Source: Prevotella sp. UBA3776 (GTDB lineage Bacteria > Bacteroidota > Bacteroidia > Bacteroidales > Bacteroidaceae). Taken from it: a stretch of DNA of 8,321 nucleotides. A program made the position numbers and the translations under genes. The notes beneath the pieces are model-generated. The model was not told the DNA's origin. It searched no databases and saw only the letters and a program-made list of their open reading frames with translations. Location of the stretch: assembly GCA_002369515.1 (NCBI GenBank), contig DFFM01000037.1, positions 70,522 to 78,842 on the forward strand, given 5' to 3'. Shown one piece after another: positions 7,430 to 8,321 of the stretch (its first letter is position 1; the number at the start of each line of letters is the position of its first letter).

Positions 7430-7541
7430 CCCGTTGCGCCGGGTGTTCGGTGGATTTGCAATCCACCGCATAATGAGTATTAGGATTTGCAATCCGAAAA
7501 GAGTAGTACCCATGCGGCGGATTCGGAAATCCGCCGAACAC
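7430..7541. repeat. Cluster of REP/BIME-like palindromic repeats
   Basis: Three related hairpins sit in tandem: CGGTGGATT-TGC-AATCCACCG (7448-7468, 9-bp stem), GGATT-TGC-AATCC (7483-7495, 5-bp stem) and CGGCGGATT-CGGA-AATCCGCCG (7515-7536, 9-bp stem). The ends are themselves inverted: GTGTTCGGTGGATT (7443-7456) against AATCCGCCGAACAC (7528-7541), 13 of 14 matching and the mismatch a G-T pair. This is the build of a repetitive extragenic palindrome array (BIME). The TTGCAATCC core resembles intergenic repeats I associate with Bacteroidales genomes, from memory. The first 34 bases (7430-7463) recur at 7831. Confidence 0.75.
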
Positions 7542-7694
7542 TGCACGAAACAGAGCACCGTTCACAAGTTCTTTAAAGAGTATCTTTTTTATAATAATGT
7601 TTATCTTTTATTAAAAATCAAACATTTCGACAATAAATAGAGATAAAATCAGTACTTTTGATGAAAATTCAATCTTAATACTAATTAGAGGTTT
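7542..7694. other. AT-rich intergenic stretch
   Basis: Between the repeat cluster and the small ORF the base composition drops sharply: long A/T runs, few G or C, unlike the GC-richer genes on either side. It contains a weak AAAGA-GTA-TCTTT hairpin followed by T's near 7575-7590 and a possible promoter near 7653. No coding sequence is convincing in it. The composition suggests regulatory DNA or a transferred fragment. Confidence 0.5.
7653..7660 (+). promoter_or_regulatory. Possible -7 element before the 32-codon ORF
   Basis: TACTTTTG matches TAnnTTTG exactly and would start transcription near 7667, about 28 bases before an ATG at 7695. No TTG lies at the expected 19-21 base spacing upstream; the nearest candidate, TTTCG at 7625, is too far. 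A lone -7 match in AT-rich DNA may be chance. Confidence 0.35.
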
Positions 7695-7793
7695 ATGAAT
7701 GGAATTTATTGGAAGGGTGTGAAAGAAAGAATAGAGAAATTCTTTGAGACGGTGCACGAATGCATACTTATCTTCACCAACTGGTTGGGATGA
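7695..7793 (+). CDS. Possible small protein, 32 residues
   Basis: An ATG opens a 32-codon frame ending in TGA, encoding MNGIYWKGVKERIEKF, then FETVHECILIFTNWLG. The first half is charged and could be an amphipathic helix; the second is hydrophobic, as in some membrane-active small proteins. AGAGG (7687-7691) sits 3 bases before the ATG, close for a Shine-Dalgarno site, and a -7-like element lies about 35 bases upstream. I recognise no family. The frame is short enough to occur by chance in this gene-poor stretch, so the call rests only on the placed start signals. Confidence 0.3.
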   Translation: MNGIYWKGVKERIEKFFETVHECILIFTNWLG

Positions 7794-7830
7794 CTTCACG
7801 GAGTGATTCATTGCGGTCACGGGACGGTTT

Positions 7831-7864
7831 CCCGTTGCGCTGGGTGTTCGGTGGATTTGCAATC
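7831..7864. repeat. Second, truncated copy of the 34-base repeat
   Basis: This copy (CCCGTTGCGCTGGGTGTTCG, then GTGGATTTGCAATC) is identical to 7430-7463 at 33 of 34 positions, with one C/T difference. In the first copy AATC is followed by CACCG, which completes a hairpin. Here it is followed by ATGGG, so the right arm is lost. A 6-bp hairpin ACGGGA/TCCCGT (7819-7835) overlaps its left end. Confidence 0.8.
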
Positions 7865-8145
7865 ATGGGCGGTAGAAAGATTGCATTATCCTCATTACCA
7901 GATTGTTAAATAATCAAAACACAAAAAAACATGCATTCAAATCTGCCGTTTTGGGCAAGTGGCAGGATGTCCATCTGCATTTTGCGCCTCAATTAGCGGC
8001 ACAGTGTGTAGCTTTGTCTGCCGCCCGCTGTTCGACCTAAAGACCTTGGGGCTATATCGGAGTACGCCAGGTTCCTCGAAACGCCTTGACGCGATTGTTG
8101 CATTTTTGTCATTTTTGGAGGTCGGGTTAAACTATGCTAACAGCA
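7865..8145. other. Non-coding stretch before the probable IS gene
   Basis: No convincing gene is seen on either strand in these 281 bases. There is an A-rich tract around 7907-7930 followed by a 21-codon ATG frame (7931-7996) with no supporting signals. The composition becomes GC-richer after 7940. It probably includes the left end and leader of the insertion sequence whose gene starts at 8208, but I could not place a terminal inverted repeat because the right end is outside the window. Confidence 0.35.
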
Positions 8146-8177
8146 ATTGCGTGTTTGCCGCCGACGGCCTATCTTTG
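8146..8177 (+). promoter_or_regulatory. Bacteroidetes-type promoter of the gene at 8208
   Basis: TATCTTTG at 8170-8177 is an exact TAnnTTTG match, and ATTG at 8146-8149 lies 20 bases upstream, the ideal spacing for the -33 box. Transcription would begin near 8184, about 24 bases ahead of the ATG. The spacer holds a small GCCG-CCGA-CGGC palindrome (8157-8168) that could be an operator or chance. Confidence 0.65.
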
Positions 8178-8207
8178 CATCAGTTTTACGAACCAAATGT
8201 CAAAGTT

Positions 8208-8321
8208 ATGCAGTTAGACAAACTGAAAGTGAGTGCGCCTTCCGTCCTGCGCATGATACCTGACGAAGCGCTGGCCAAGCTTGCGAAGGACACGATGGTG
8301 GACTATTGTGCCAAGGTGCTC
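8208..8321 (+). CDS. Probable insertion-sequence transposase, N-terminus (partial)
   Basis: The last 38 codons of the window begin an open frame, MQLDKLKVSAPSVLRMIPDE, then ALAKLAKDTMVDYCAKVL, that runs off the edge. The N-terminus resembles Bacteroidales DDE transposases of the IS4-like kind, where a short helical lead such as LIPDevLakLakdT.vD..aKvL precedes the core; this is recalled similarity, not a search result. The catalytic DDE residues would lie beyond the window. The ATG is chosen because it falls about 24 bases after the predicted start of transcription; another ATG at 8197 is in a frame that stops after six codons. If correct, an insertion sequence begins between about 7865 and 8200. 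Another short-helix gene product cannot be excluded. Confidence 0.5.
   Translation, partial: MQLDKLKVSAPSVLRMIPDEALAKLAKDTMVDYCAKVL

Noticed and set aside
7340..7640. Open frames on both strands across the palindrome and repeat cluster
   Set aside because: They run through hairpin repeats and yield low-complexity peptides with no start signals.
7430..7864. CRISPR array
   Set aside because: Only two full copies of the 34-base repeat occur, 400 bases apart; the nearer units are palindromes of differing length without regular spacers.
7931..7996. 21-codon ATG frame after an A-rich tract
   Set aside because: Very short, no promoter match upstream, and no sign of a conserved peptide.
8009..8016. 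TAGCTTTG as a promoter -7 box
   Set aside because: The nearest TTTG (7981-7984) is 24 bases away, outside the 19-21 range, and no gene starts soon after it.

Overview
The window looks like a chromosomal segment of a Bacteroidales bacterium, most likely Prevotella or a close relative. Three things point there: promoter-like sites of the Bacteroidetes type (TAnnTTTG about 20 bases after a TTG-containing box), translation starts preceded by A-rich tracts rather than strong Shine-Dalgarno sites, and a secreted C10 (streptopain-type) protease whose C-terminal tail is typical of Prevotella secreted proteins. No database search was possible, so genus and family names rest on recognition of motifs.

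Layout: (1) 1-224 is the 3' end of a glyceraldehyde-3-phosphate dehydrogenase gene, closed by a strong hairpin terminator at 248-286. (2) A promoter embedded in that terminator (266-296) appears to drive a same-strand run of five genes at 322-7259: an exported protein of unknown function, a large C10 cysteine protease, a small lipoprotein, the tRNA-modifying enzyme MiaA, and a diacylglycerol/lipid kinase-family protein. Gaps are 2 to 43 bases and no convincing internal promoter was seen, so they may be one transcription unit with an envelope/secretion half followed by a housekeeping half. (3) 7260-8207 is about 950 bases without a normal-sized gene. It holds an 80-base near-perfect palindrome, a cluster of palindromic REP/BIME-like repeats, an AT-rich stretch with a possible promoter and a 32-codon ORF, and a truncated second copy of the repeat. 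(4) At 8208 a new gene begins and runs off the edge. Its N-terminus resembles Bacteroidales IS transposases and it has a well-formed promoter.

The points most worth following are the terminator/promoter overlap, the C10 protease with its flanking exported partners (possible inhibitors or accessory proteins), the odd start of miaA (GTG, with an out-of-frame ATG one base off register), the lipid kinase with an altered GGDG loop, and the repeat-rich region that ends at a probable insertion sequence. I see no clear evidence of a wholly new defence or mobile system here.
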